From NCBI GenBank assembly GCA_015075515.1, contig JABTUE010000002.1:62001-126000 (forward strand): 64,000 bases of DNA. Direction: 5' to 3'. Made by a program: the position numbers and the translations under genes. The number at the start of each line of letters is the position of its first letter. Within the stretch, counting starts at the first letter, position 1. The notes beneath the pieces are model-generated. The model was not told the origin of the DNA and ran no database searches. It saw only the letters and a program-made list of their open reading frames with translations. Shown one piece after another: positions 52,519-61,243 of the stretch. Origin of the DNA: Planctomycetota bacterium (GTDB lineage Bacteria > Planctomycetota > UBA8742 > UBA2392).

Positions 52519-53358
52519 ATGGCCCGCATCAACGACGCTCACTTCGACCTGTACCTGAAGGAAATCCGGGAAACTCCCCTGCTTACGGCCGAGGAAGAGC
52601 TCGAGCTTGCCCGGCGCATCCAGGCCGGAGACATGGCCGCGCGCGAAAAAATGATCAAGGCCAATCTGCGCCTGGTGGTCAGCGTGGCCAAAGAGTTTCT
52701 CAACCGCGGCCTGCCGTTCATGGACCTGATCGCCGAGGGCAACATCGGCCTGATGCGCGGCATCGAAAAATTCGACCCGACCCAGGGCAACCGTTTTTCC
52801 ACCTACGGCGTGCACTGGATCAAGCAGTCCATCCGTCGCGCGCTGGTCAACTCGGCCAAGACTGTGCGGATTCCCAGCTACATGGTCGAACTGATCAGCG
52901 AGTTCAAACAGAAGGCCGCCGAACTGACCGCCAAAAACGGCGGCACACCGCCCGAACTGCACGTCGTGGCCGCCGAAATCGGCCTTACCGAGGACCAGTT
53001 CGACATGCTGCGCAGCGCGCTGAACAGTGCCACGCAGAGCACCGACGTGCCGGTTGCGGAGGGCACCCAGAAACTCACCGACGCGATCGAAGACCACCGC
53101 AACGAGGACCCGGCCGAACAGGTGATGACCCAGAACGAGGTCCAGATGCTGTCCAGCATGCTCAACGCCGTGGACGAGCGCGAATCGCGCATTCTGCGCA
53201 TGCGGTACGGCATCGGCGTAGATCACCCGATGACGCTTTCCGAAATCGGCGAGCAATTGGGGCTTACCCGCGAACGCATCCGCCAGATTGAAAACGACGC
53301 CATCCGTTCCCTGCACGAAATCATGGCCCGCCAGCGCGGCTACCGGGATGACTTCTGA
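52519..53358 (+). CDS. Group-2 RNA polymerase sigma-70 factor (RpoD/RpoS-like)
   Basis: 279 residues. Region 1.2 ([20 protein letters not shown]), region 2 ([60 protein letters not shown]), region 3 and region 4 ([40 protein letters not shown]) are all present; the large non-conserved region of a primary RpoD is missing. Such short factors are usually alternative sigma-70 members. Its stop overlaps the next ATG by one base (TGATG at 53356-53360), so the sigma factor and a coiled-coil protein are made together. Confidence 0.93.
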   Translation: MARINDAHFDLYLKEIRETPLLTAEEELELARRIQAGDMAAREKMIKANLRLVVSVAKEFLNRGLPFMDLIAEGNIGLMRGIEKFDPTQGNRFSTYGVHWIKQSIRRALVNSAKTVRIPSYMVELISEFKQKAAELTAKNGGTPPELHVVAAEIGLTEDQFDMLRSALNSATQSTDVPVAEGTQKLTDAIEDHRNEDPAEQVMTQNEVQMLSSMLNAVDERESRILRMRYGIGVDHPMTLSEIGEQLGLTRERIRQIENDAIRSLHEIMARQRGYRDDF

Positions 53359-56072
53359 TGCCCCAACAGGCGATCCTTGACCTTCCGGTTGTGAACTTCG
53401 AGGCCTACCTCGACGACGCCGAGCGTCTGCACACACTGTGTGTCGAACAATACGGACTGGCGGGCTTCGCGCCGCACCCTGACGCGGTGTTTCATGTGGC
53501 GGCCAGCCTGTGGCGTTATCGCCGCGAACAGTCGCTGGCGCAGGTCACCGGGCTGGCCACGTTCTTTCTCAAGGCTCTCAGCAAAGCCGTGGCGGCCAGG
53601 CGCCGCCTAGCCGCGCTGCGCACCGCGCAAACTCGCGGGGCGACGCTGCGCGAAGCCGAAGAAGACCTGGACTTTGCCAACCGTGACCTGGATGACCTGA
53701 CCCGGCTGTGCCGCGACTTTGTTTCCGAACTGCTGGCGTTCACCCGCCAGAACCACCAGGCCGCGCTCAAGCAGGCCGAATCCAACCTGCACGAAATGGG
53801 CCAGGATGGCTGGGCACGCGAACTGGAACGCCTGGCGCGCGGGCTTCTGGTGCTGGACGCCTCGCGCATTGACTGGACCCGGCCGCTGGACGAAGTGCTG
53901 GAGGCTCTGGAAGACCTGGCCGCCGGACTGCCCGCCGAAGGCACGGCCGGCTCCGGCCGCAAGCCGGCGCCCAAAGCCCCCGACAACAATCTGCTGGAGC
54001 GCATGCAGGCCGAATTGCGCGAATACCAGGCGATTGCCAACCAGGCCTCGGTGCGCCTGCGCCAGATTGACCGCGAACGGCGCGACCTTGAGGCCATGCT
54101 GGACCAGTCCAGCCGCGGCGGGCTGGAAAAGACCGCCGAACTGGAGCGCCAGCGCCAGACACTGGAACTGACGGTGTCCGAGGCGCGCAAGCGGCTGGAA
54201 TCCATCGAGTCGCAGCAGGCCGCCGAAATCGCGCGGCTGCGCGACGACAACCGGCGGCTGCGCGCCGAAAACGAACGCCTGACCAACGAATTGCTCCAGG
54301 CCCTGGCCCAGAGCACCGAAGGCGAAGACCAGACCGAAGAACTGCTGGCCCGGCTGGAAGAAATGGACAGCCAGCGCCTGGAAGCCGCCGCGGCCATTGA
54401 ACAGCTTTCGGCCCGGCTGGCCGGCGTGCAGCAGGAAAGCGGCAACCATGCTGAAACCGCCGCCGCCGCGCGCGCCCGCGCCGACGAGTTGCAGCGCACG
54501 CTGGAAGAACTTGGCAGCGAACTGGCGGCATCCGAGGCTCGCCTGACCCAGGCCCAGGCCACAATCCTGGCCCTGGAAAACACCGCCGGACGCAGCGCCG
54601 AATTCGACGCCGTGCTGACCGAATCCGAAGCGCGGCTGGCCGATGTCGAGGCCAGGCTGATCGAGGCCGAGGCCCGCGCCGAACAGCTTGCCAACCAGCT
54701 TGAAGACCGCGACTACCGCATCGGCCAGCTTGAACAGCGGGCCACGGCCGCCAAACGCAACGTGGACACACTTTCGGGCCAGTTGGCCGAATCCGAAAAC
54801 CTGCTGTCGGAACACGCCGGGCGCATCCGTGAACTGGAACGCGAAAACGAACGCCTGCGCCGTGACCTCAGCGAAGCCCAGACGCGCATGAGTGACGCGC
54901 GCGGTGACAGCGAAAGCGCCCGCGGTGAACTCAACCAGGCCAGGGCCGATCTCGAACGCCTGCGCGATGAGCTGCGGGCCGAACGCGGCAAGTCCGACAA
55001 GATCCGGGCCGACACCGGCCGCGTGCGTGACGAACTGGCCGCCGCCACCAGCCGGGCCGAAAAGGCCGAATCCGAGGCCCGCGCGCTGGGCGCGCAACTG
55101 GAGGAAACCCGCGCCCAGTTCGAAAAACGCCGCGCCGAAAGCGAGCAGGCCCTTGCCGCGGCCCGTGCCGTGGAACGCCGCGCCAAGGAAGCCGAACAGA
55201 ACCTGGCCCGCGCCGGCACCGAACTGGACAGCCTGCGCGCACGCCTGGCCGCGGCCGAGTCCGCCGCGCGCGACGCCGGCGGCGCCACCGCCGCCGCACT
55301 GGAGGCCGCGCGCCACGAAGCCGCCAGCGCCCGCAGCGAACTGGAAAGCCTGCGCCGCAACGAGGGCGCCAGCGACGCCACGGTGGCGCGTCTGCGCAGC
55401 GAACTGGCCCAGGTAAAGTCCGATCTGGCCCAGGCACGCGAAGACGCCGCCGCCGCGCGCGATTTACTGGTCGAAAAGCTGGCCCGCGCCGAGGAGAAAC
55501 TGAACCTGGCCGCCGAACGCATCCGTAACGCCGACGCCGAACGCAAAGCTCTGGCCGAGGCCAACGAAGCCGCCGAGAATGCCCGGATGGCCGAACGCGC
55601 CGAACTTGAGGGCGTGATTGATCGCATGCGCAGGGAGGCTGAAACCGCCGGCCAATCCGGTGCCAGCGCCAGCGCCGAAGTTCAGGCCCTGAAGGCCAAA
55701 CTGAACGAAGCCGACGCGTTTGTAATCAGCCGCGAACGCGAGCTGGAAAAACTGGCCAACCGCGTGAAGTACCTGCTGGGCGAGATCGGCGCCGTGGCCG
55801 ACCTGCGCGCCAGATTTGAACAGGCCCGCGACGACGCCGCCCGCGACGACGCCGCCAGCCAGATTTCACGCAAGCTGGATTCGCTGTTTGCCGAGGCCGG
55901 CCGCAAGGTTCACGCCGACCGCCGCACGGAAAAGATCGTGATCCTGCACGTCAAGAAAGACCCCGAACAGGTCGCCCAGGAAGCCGAAAAGCCCTTTGTG
56001 GCTACAAAAGACAACGCCGATTCGAAGCCCGCCAAGCCTTCACCGCGCCGCAAACGCGATGCACAATCGTAG
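53358..56072 (+). CDS. Long coiled-coil protein translationally coupled to the sigma factor
   Basis: 904 residues, starting in the overlap with the sigma gene. Residues 1-130 form a compact domain (LPVVNFEAYLDDAERLHTLC, AAARRRLAALRTAQTRG). From about 210 to 800 the chain is an almost unbroken Ala/Glu/Arg/Leu coiled coil (ELERQRQTLELTVSEARKRL, LRDDNRRLRAENERLTNELL). There is no ATPase head, so it is not SMC. The C-terminus is basic with a Lys/Pro-rich tail. No signal or membrane segment, so it is probably a cytoplasmic filament or scaffold. Confidence 0.85.
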   Translation: MPQQAILDLPVVNFEAYLDDAERLHTLCVEQYGLAGFAPHPDAVFHVAASLWRYRREQSLAQVTGLATFFLKALSKAVAARRRLAALRTAQTRGATLREAEEDLDFANRDLDDLTRLCRDFVSELLAFTRQNHQAALKQAESNLHEMGQDGWARELERLARGLLVLDASRIDWTRPLDEVLEALEDLAAGLPAEGTAGSGRKPAPKAPDNNLLERMQAELREYQAIANQASVRLRQIDRERRDLEAMLDQSSRGGLEKTAELERQRQTLELTVSEARKRLESIESQQAAEIARLRDDNRRLRAENERLTNELLQALAQSTEGEDQTEELLARLEEMDSQRLEAAAAIEQLSARLAGVQQESGNHAETAAAARARADELQRTLEELGSELAASEARLTQAQATILALENTAGRSAEFDAVLTESEARLADVEARLIEAEARAEQLANQLEDRDYRIGQLEQRATAAKRNVDTLSGQLAESENLLSEHAGRIRELERENERLRRDLSEAQTRMSDARGDSESARGELNQARADLERLRDELRAERGKSDKIRADTGRVRDELAAATSRAEKAESEARALGAQLEETRAQFEKRRAESEQALAAARAVERRAKEAEQNLARAGTELDSLRARLAAAESAARDAGGATAAALEAARHEAASARSELESLRRNEGASDATVARLRSELAQVKSDLAQAREDAAAARDLLVEKLARAEEKLNLAAERIRNADAERKALAEANEAAENARMAERAELEGVIDRMRREAETAGQSGASASAEVQALKAKLNEADAFVISRERELEKLANRVKYLLGEIGAVADLRARFEQARDDAARDDAASQISRKLDSLFAEAGRKVHADRRTEKIVILHVKKDPEQVAQEAEKPFVATKDNADSKPAKPSPRRKRDAQS

Positions 56073-56075
56073 GCC

Positions 56076-56966
56076 ATGGCGATACTGGACAACATCCCGG
56101 GCTGGAAGGTCTTTTCGGCGGGCATCGGCATTGCCGCGCTGGCCGTTGTGGGCTGGCTGGTCTATCGCTGGCAGTTCGCGCCGGTAACCGATCTCAAACA
56201 GCTTCAGCACGAAGCCACCGCCCACGCCCTGGACCAGCTTGCGCAGGTGTACGTCGAAAAGGTGCGGCTGGAAGGCGAACAGCGCATTGTGGTCATGCCC
56301 GTGCTCAAGGACACCAGTAACGGCCAGGTGCGCGACATGGTGATACGGCGCCTGAACAAACTCGAGGGCGTCAAGGCCGATGTCCCGCGCGACCCGACGC
56401 TGGAGGAACGCGCCACGGACCTGATCAAGTCCGTGATCAAGAAAGAAGAATCCCGGCCTGACCCGATGACCGTGTTCGCCAAATCGGCCGAAGCCGACGA
56501 GGTCATCAGCGTAAGCGTCGAAAAGCTGTGGTCCGGCACCGATTCCGGCATCTGCGAACTTGATGTCGTGCGCATCGTGCGTGAAAAGGACAAAGCCAAA
56601 GTAGAACCCACTCTTAGCATCAAGGGCCTGAGCGGCACCGCGCGCGCGGACAACGCCGCCCCAGACGAAAGCGGGCCGGGGTTCTGGGCCGGCGTGGGCG
56701 GCTTTCTGTGGCGCCTGCTGGCTGTGCTGGCGGCCACGGCCGCGCTGCCGTTTCTGGCCTGGCCTGGCATCAAGGCGGCCTTTCGCGCCGACAGCAACGC
56801 GATCAACGGCGGGTTGTTGGGGGCGCTGACACTGGCGGATCTTCTGGTTCTGTTCGCGCTGGTGCGGTTTGAGTTTTCGACGGCGGCAGTCGTCAGCGCG
56901 TGCCTGCTGCTGCCGGCGGCGCTGCTGTACAACTTCCGGATGATGAACTTCATCGAGGAACGATAG
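56076..56966 (+). CDS. Membrane protein of unknown function, third gene of the sigma operon
   Basis: 296 residues, 3 bases after the coiled-coil stop. One N-terminal helix (VFSAGIGIAALAVVGWLVY), a soluble domain of 180 residues with a strand/helix pattern (EGEQRIVVMPVLKDTSNGQV, ADEVISVSVEKLWSGTDSGI; resembling the FlgT/TolB-N or CsgG-like nucleotide-free fold in a general way), then three C-terminal helices (FLWRLLAVLAATAALPFLAW, GALTLADLLVLFALVRFEFS, VVSACLLLPAALLYNFRM). It may anchor the operon's coiled-coil protein to the membrane. No family recognised. Confidence 0.7.
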   Translation: MAILDNIPGWKVFSAGIGIAALAVVGWLVYRWQFAPVTDLKQLQHEATAHALDQLAQVYVEKVRLEGEQRIVVMPVLKDTSNGQVRDMVIRRLNKLEGVKADVPRDPTLEERATDLIKSVIKKEESRPDPMTVFAKSAEADEVISVSVEKLWSGTDSGICELDVVRIVREKDKAKVEPTLSIKGLSGTARADNAAPDESGPGFWAGVGGFLWRLLAVLAATAALPFLAWPGIKAAFRADSNAINGGLLGALTLADLLVLFALVRFEFSTAAVVSACLLLPAALLYNFRMMNFIEER

Positions 56967-56978
56967 ACGCGCGAAACC

Positions 56979-57145
56979 TAGAGCTTTTTCATGGTTTGTA
57001 TGCAGAGGTTCCGCGCCGCGCCGGGCAAGCAGACCAAGGAGCGCGAGCGCAGGTGTGGCTGGAGGCCACATGGAGCGAGCGCGACGCAGGGATGCGACGC
57101 CCGCCGCAAACGGAAGCCTGAAGACGAACCATGAAAATGCTCTAG
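56979..57145. mobile_element. MITE-like palindromic element with 22-bp terminal inverted repeats
   Basis: The left end 56979-57000 begins CTAGAGCTTTTTCATGG; the right end 57124-57145 is its inverted copy with two mismatches. The 167-base element begins and ends with CTAG and has an internal hairpin (GTGGC/GCCAC) flanked by GCGAGCGC on both sides. It encodes no transposase. The intergenic position after an operon and the length are typical of non-autonomous repeats. Confidence 0.65.
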
Positions 57146-57159
57146 CCAGGAAACACAGC

Positions 57160-57180
57160 GGGCGCCGCATTGCGGCGCCC
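57160..57180. terminator. GC-rich hairpin between convergent genes
   Basis: A 9-bp perfect stem GGGCGCCGC/GCGGCGCCC with loop ATT between the MITE-like element and the convergent barrel-protein gene (stop at 57210). Partial outer pairing (ACACAGC / GTGTGCTGT). No T-run. Confidence 0.55.
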
Positions 57181-57209
57181 GTGTGCTGTCTGCGAGTCTG
57201 GCGCGACGG

Positions 57210-58322
57210 CTAGAAGAAGTAGGCCGCGCCGAACGAAATGGTGAAGGTCATGCTGGGATGGCCGTCGCTGCTCCACATCGAGTCACCGACATAGTTGGCC
57301 ATGAACAGCGAGAAGTTCATGGGCACACTGACCGTCACCGCGCCCCAGAAGCGCCAGTTGTTGATCAAGCCGCCCGAACGCGAAACAAAGATCGGGGTCA
57401 GGTTCACCGTGGTGCCGATGTTGAACAGGTAGGTCGGGATGAAGTCGTGGCGGCGGATGGCAATACCGTCGTAGTCCGCCACGCCGTTGCCGTCCTGGTC
57501 GAGCTGCGACTTGGCATAAAAGCCCAGGTCAAAGTTGTCGTTCAGCACGTCCTGGCCGGCGGTCGGGCTGGTCGGGTTGGTGTCAATCAGTTCGTTGTCC
57601 ACGCCCAGCTTGTAGTTAATTTCAAGGAACGCGTAGGGCGTGATGGACAGCAGGTCTTCCGCGCCGGGGATTGGAATCGGGAAATCCGCCGTCAGGCCGA
57701 TGTCCAGCCCCACACTGGCAAGGCCGTTCAGGTCGCTGAAGTCGCCGAACATCATACCGGCCTTGGCCCCGACCAGCAGCGCCAGTCCCCAGCTTTCGCG
57801 GGTGCGGCGGCCGTCGGTTTCAATGAACTCGCTCTTGTAGAAGTTGATGGTGAAGTTGAAGCCCAAAAACAGCAGGGTCACCGATTCGTCGGCGTCCACA
57901 AACACCGGGTTGGTGTTGGGGGCGATCACGAAGTTTTCCTGGCCCGAGCTCTTGGTGGCGCCGGCGGTGCTGAGCTGGATGTTGTGGAACTCCAGGGCGA
58001 AGTTGGTGCCGATCACGTCGTTGTCCGACCCGACCTGGAAGTTGATCTTGCCGCCAAAGCCGAAGCGCGACTGCGACTGGTGAAAGTTGCGCTGGAACAC
58101 GGCCTCAAGGGCGCCGTCCACCACGCGCGAGCGCAGGCCTTCGCGGTGCAGTTCGCCGCCGAACATGGCGCCGTAGCCCATTTCAAAGCCCACACCACCC
58201 GTCGAATACTTGCCCTCGTGGGTGTTGGGGTTCATCACCTGGGGGAAGCGCTGGGCGTGAACAAAGGCCGCAAACACCGACGCCGACGCCATCAGGAAGA
58301 GGGCGAGCCAAAGCTGGCGCAT
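57210..58322 (-). CDS. Predicted outer-membrane beta-barrel protein
   Basis: 370 residues from the ATG at 58322 (GGAG upstream); an earlier in-frame start would put residues before the signal peptide. MRQLWLALFLMASASVFAAF is a signal peptide, cleaved near VHA-QRF. The mature chain consists of regularly alternating amphipathic strands (ALEAVFQRNFHQSQSRFGFG, VTLLFLGFNFTINFYKSEFI) and ends GAAYFF with the C-terminal Phe recognised by the Bam machine. Asn/Asp/Gly-rich loops, including one resembling a calcium loop (LDQDGNGVADYDG, residues 280-293). No known porin family. Confidence 0.8.
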   Translation of the reverse strand: MRQLWLALFLMASASVFAAFVHAQRFPQVMNPNTHEGKYSTGGVGFEMGYGAMFGGELHREGLRSRVVDGALEAVFQRNFHQSQSRFGFGGKINFQVGSDNDVIGTNFALEFHNIQLSTAGATKSSGQENFVIAPNTNPVFVDADESVTLLFLGFNFTINFYKSEFIETDGRRTRESWGLALLVGAKAGMMFGDFSDLNGLASVGLDIGLTADFPIPIPGAEDLLSITPYAFLEINYKLGVDNELIDTNPTSPTAGQDVLNDNFDLGFYAKSQLDQDGNGVADYDGIAIRRHDFIPTYLFNIGTTVNLTPIFVSRSGGLINNWRFWGAVTVSVPMNFSLFMANYVGDSMWSSDGHPSMTFTISFGAAYFF

Positions 58323-58469
58323 GCCGCATGCTCCTGCAAACAAGCGCAGAGAACGTCCCGGCGCAAAGCGCGGGCTCACCTGCGTCTCGACTTCGGGGGG
58401 TTGAGGGCAGATTCAACCGGGGCGGAACCCGGTTGTCAACCACCAACGCGTCACCGCTTTACAACAAAA

Positions 58470-58497
58470 GGGCCCGGTTTCCCGGGCCCTTTATGCC
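58470..58497 (-). terminator. Intrinsic terminator of the secreted acidic protein gene
   Basis: On the minus strand: GGGCCCGG/CCGGGCCC 8-bp stem (58489-58470) with a 4-base loop, followed by a T-rich run (TTTTGTTGT). Confidence 0.8.
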
Positions 58498-58516
58498 TGG
58501 CCATCCATGAACGGCT

Positions 58517-59260
58517 TTAGCCGTCCATACCGTCGTCGCCACCTTCTTCGGCGCCGTCGTTGCCCATCATCTTCTTGATTTCAGCCTCGTTGGCCTCAAA
58601 CACCTTCTTTTCGGCATCGGTCGGGCCCGGAATGGCCTTCAGGGCCTTGACCGCGGTCTGCATCTGGGCCTTGGTCTCGTTCAGGCTCTTGATCTGTTCC
58701 TTGTACTCGGCCTCTTCCATGTGTTCCTTGACGCCTTCGATTTCCTTGATCGCGTCCTCGATCTGCTTGGCGCTTTCCTCAAAGCTTTCGGTGTACATCA
58801 GCTTCATCTGGATGGACATCAGGCGCAGCGTCTGCTTGAGGAACTTCTCGCCGTCCAGGCTCTTTTCCTTGGCCCACTTCTGGTACTTCTCGTTCTTAAG
58901 CAGGTATTCGTAGGCTTCCTTGAAGCTCAGGTTCTTGGCGTTTTCGAACTTCTCGTCGCCCTTGGTCAGGTCGTCGAATTCCTTCCAGTGCTTCAGAACC
59001 AGCTTCACGTCGGCGTCCGTCAGTTCAACCTTGCCGGTGATGCCGTCCAGGCCCTTGAACATCTTGGCGAACATGTCGCCAAAGCCCAGTTCCTTCTCTT
59101 CCTTGGGCTCTTCTTTGCCTTCAGCCTTGGGCTCTTCCTTGCCTTCGGCCTTGGGCTTTTCCTCGGCCTTGGGCTTGGCTTCCTGGGCAAACAGGGCGCT
59201 GCTGCCAAGGCAAAGCATTGCAAACACGGCAAGAGCCGCTACCAACCGCATCGTCTTCAT
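58517..59260 (-). CDS. Secreted, highly charged helical protein
   Basis: 247 residues with signal peptide MKTMRLVAALAVFAMLCLGS. The mature N-terminus has Lys/Glu/Pro repeats (KAEGKEEP twice), followed by helices rich in Lys and Glu (LVLKHWKEFDDLTKGDEKFE, KSLDGEKFLKQTLRLMSIQM, IKEIEGVKEHMEEAEYKEQI) and an acidic end (GAEEGGDDGMDG). No family recognised. Possibly a periplasmic chaperone-like or polymer-binding protein; the composition alone does not tell. Confidence 0.7.
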   Translation of the reverse strand: MKTMRLVAALAVFAMLCLGSSALFAQEAKPKAEEKPKAEGKEEPKAEGKEEPKEEKELGFGDMFAKMFKGLDGITGKVELTDADVKLVLKHWKEFDDLTKGDEKFENAKNLSFKEAYEYLLKNEKYQKWAKEKSLDGEKFLKQTLRLMSIQMKLMYTESFEESAKQIEDAIKEIEGVKEHMEEAEYKEQIKSLNETKAQMQTAVKALKAIPGPTDAEKKVFEANEAEIKKMMGNDGAEEGGDDGMDG

Positions 59261-59413
59261 TCAAGTCTCCAAAGTGAACGCCCGGATCCGGGCACATGAC
59301 CCCCAACTTGCTACGGGACAGCGGCACACTTTAGCACGCAAAAAGACAGATACCAGCCGCCAGCGGGATCGTTAGCGTAACCTGCTTTTATACAACACGT
59401 TATGGAACTGCGC

Positions 59414-59429
59414 CGATTGGCGCCAATCG
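59414..59429. promoter_or_regulatory. 16-bp perfect palindrome upstream of bioA (candidate operator)
   Basis: CGATTGGCGCCAATCG, 75 bases before the bioA ATG and 20 bases downstream of a possible -10 (TATACA, 59389-59394), i.e. in the position where a repressor would block transcription. It does not match the BirA or BioR operator patterns that I know. Confidence 0.5.
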
Positions 59430-59504
59430 TGCCTCCACCACCGCCCGCGCCTTGCGCCCGGTGGCTGGATGCACTAAACCTGACTTTCCCCGTCAGGACG
59501 CGCC

Positions 59505-60911
59505 ATGGCCGACAGCCGCATCAGCAGCCGCAACGTGGCACTGCGCGACTTTCCGCGCCTGGCCGAGATTGACCGCACGGTTTTGTGGCACCCGTACACC
59601 CAGATGCGCGAGTACGCGCACCTGGACAGCATCATCATTGAGCGTGGCGAAGGGCCCTATCTGTATGACATCCGCCGCCGGCGCTTTCTGGACGCCTTTG
59701 GCTCCATGTGGTGCAGCGTCTGGGGACACAACCACCCCGAACTGGTCAAGGCCATCCAGACCCAGGCCAGCCAGCTTTGCCATTCCAGCCTGTTTTCCGT
59801 CAGCCACCTGCCGGCCGTGGAGCTTGCCGGCAATCTGGTCGAGGCAATCCGCGAGGACTTCCGGTTTGCCGACGATCCTCCCAGTCTGAACCACGTATTT
59901 TTCAGCGACAACGGCAGCACGGCGGTCGAAGTCGCCATGAAAATGGCCCTTCAGTACCAGAACCAGATCGGCCAGATCAGCCGCACCCAGTTTCTGACCT
60001 TCTACGACGGCTACCACGGCGACACCTTCGGCGCCATGAGCGCCAGCGCAATCCAGGTATTCCGCCAGAAGTTCGCGCCGTCCCTGTTCCAGTGCACCAA
60101 CCAGTCCTACCCCATGCAGGTTGACCCGGACGAAAAGCCCGACAACTGGCGCATGAACGACCGCAACCTTGAGGCCACCATGGCCGGCCTGAGCGACAAG
60201 CTGGCCGCGGTGATCATTGAGCCGGTGATCCAGGGTGCCTCGGGCATGCGGCCGCTGTGCGAGGACTATCTGGGGCGCATCAAACGCTATTGCCGCGAGT
60301 ACGGCGTGTTGCTGATCACCGACGAGGTGTTCACCGGGTTCTGCCGCACCGGGCCTTTGATTGCCAGCAGCGCCGAACTGGTCGAACCGGACATTGTCTG
60401 TCTGGGCAAGGGCATCACCGGCGGTGAACTGCCCATGGGCGTGACCGTGGCCAGCGACCGGGTATATGAGGCGTTTTCGGGCGAATGGTCCGAGATGAAG
60501 CACTTTCTGCACGGGCACACCTTCAGCGGCAACCCGCTGGCCTGCGCAGCGGCAATCCGCAACCTGCAGATGATTTCGGAGTACAAGCTCAAGGAAAACG
60601 TCAAGGCGCGCGCCCGCGAGTTCGGCCAAGCTCTCAAGGCCGCAATCGGCAGCCACCCGCGCGTGGGGCGTATCCGCCAGCGCGGGCTGGCCATCGGCAT
60701 CCCGATTAAGGATGCCAAGGGCGCGGAAGACGCCGGCTACATGGCCCGCGCCGACGCCAACAAGGTGTGCGCGGCGGCGCTGCAGAACCACCGCGTGATC
60801 CTGCGGCCGCTGGGCAACGTGATCACCATCGTGCCACCGCTGAACATCGAAACCCAGCACATCGAAGAAATCGTGCGCGCCATCAGCGAAGGGCTCAAAG
60901 CCCTGGGCTGA
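59505..60911 (+). CDS. bioA: Adenosylmethionine-8-amino-7-oxononanoate aminotransferase
   Basis: 468 residues. Class III aminotransferase with the BioA-specific features: LWHPYTQMREY, GSMWCSVWGHNHPELVKA, the PLP Tyr in FYDGYHGDTFGAMS, VIIEPVIQGASGM, ITDEVFTGFCRTG, and the Schiff-base Lys in LGKGITGG. It uses SAM as amino donor to make 7,8-diaminononanoate in biotin synthesis. No other bio gene (bioB, bioD, bioF) is in the window. It is about 40 residues longer than E. coli BioA because of a longer N-terminus and a loop near residue 205. Confidence 0.95.
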   Translation: MADSRISSRNVALRDFPRLAEIDRTVLWHPYTQMREYAHLDSIIIERGEGPYLYDIRRRRFLDAFGSMWCSVWGHNHPELVKAIQTQASQLCHSSLFSVSHLPAVELAGNLVEAIREDFRFADDPPSLNHVFFSDNGSTAVEVAMKMALQYQNQIGQISRTQFLTFYDGYHGDTFGAMSASAIQVFRQKFAPSLFQCTNQSYPMQVDPDEKPDNWRMNDRNLEATMAGLSDKLAAVIIEPVIQGASGMRPLCEDYLGRIKRYCREYGVLLITDEVFTGFCRTGPLIASSAELVEPDIVCLGKGITGGELPMGVTVASDRVYEAFSGEWSEMKHFLHGHTFSGNPLACAAAIRNLQMISEYKLKENVKARAREFGQALKAAIGSHPRVGRIRQRGLAIGIPIKDAKGAEDAGYMARADANKVCAAALQNHRVILRPLGNVITIVPPLNIETQHIEEIVRAISEGLKALG

Positions 60912-61243
60912 CGTCGGCCCTGTGGATAACCACACAAGCCGCCAAATGGTAACTGCTTGGGCTTACTGGCACAGCCGTTGCCCCGGCCCCGCCGGGTCTG
61001 CTACAAAATGCGCGCTTGAGCCCTCGGGTTGTGGCTGGTACTTGTGTCGGCATCATGGAAACGGGTGAGTCTGGCAGTAGACGGGCGCCGCGGCACAGCG
61101 GCGCCACGCAATCCCGAACCCGGGGCTTGCCGATCAGCAAAGTCTGTTTGCCCTTTGGCGGCGTTTCGGTTCTCGTTCCGGCAAAGACGGGTTACAATTC
61201 CGGTGTGGGGTGCAGCGTAGCGCCCCCAACCCGGAGCTTCCCC
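60912..61243 (+). other. 332-base intergenic region with predicted RNA structure and one DnaA box
   Basis: TGTGGATAA at 60921-60929 is a perfect DnaA box on the minus strand (TTATCCACA). At 61047-61133 TCGGCA and TGCCGA would close a structure enclosing a perfect 8-bp hairpin (GGCGCCGC/GCGGCGCC, 61084-61105). A -10 box TACAAT lies at 61193-61198, 45 bases before the pseudopilin start. No plausible gene. The structure resembles no riboswitch that I can identify with confidence. Confidence 0.45.
61193..61198 (+). promoter_or_regulatory. -10 box of the pseudopilin gene
   Basis: TACAAT, with a weak -35 candidate (TTCTCG at 61170). It would give a leader of about 38 bases with the site CCGGAG before the ATG at 61244. 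Confidence 0.35.

Noticed and set aside
60921..60929. DnaA box TTATCCACA (minus strand) as a possible replication origin
   Set aside because: It is a single copy; no cluster of boxes, no AT-rich unwinding region and no dnaA/dnaN genes nearby.
61047..61133. c-di-GMP (GEMM) or cobalamin riboswitch upstream of the pseudopilin
   Set aside because: The overall stem arrangement is suggestive, but the conserved aptamer bases of either family are not in the required positions.
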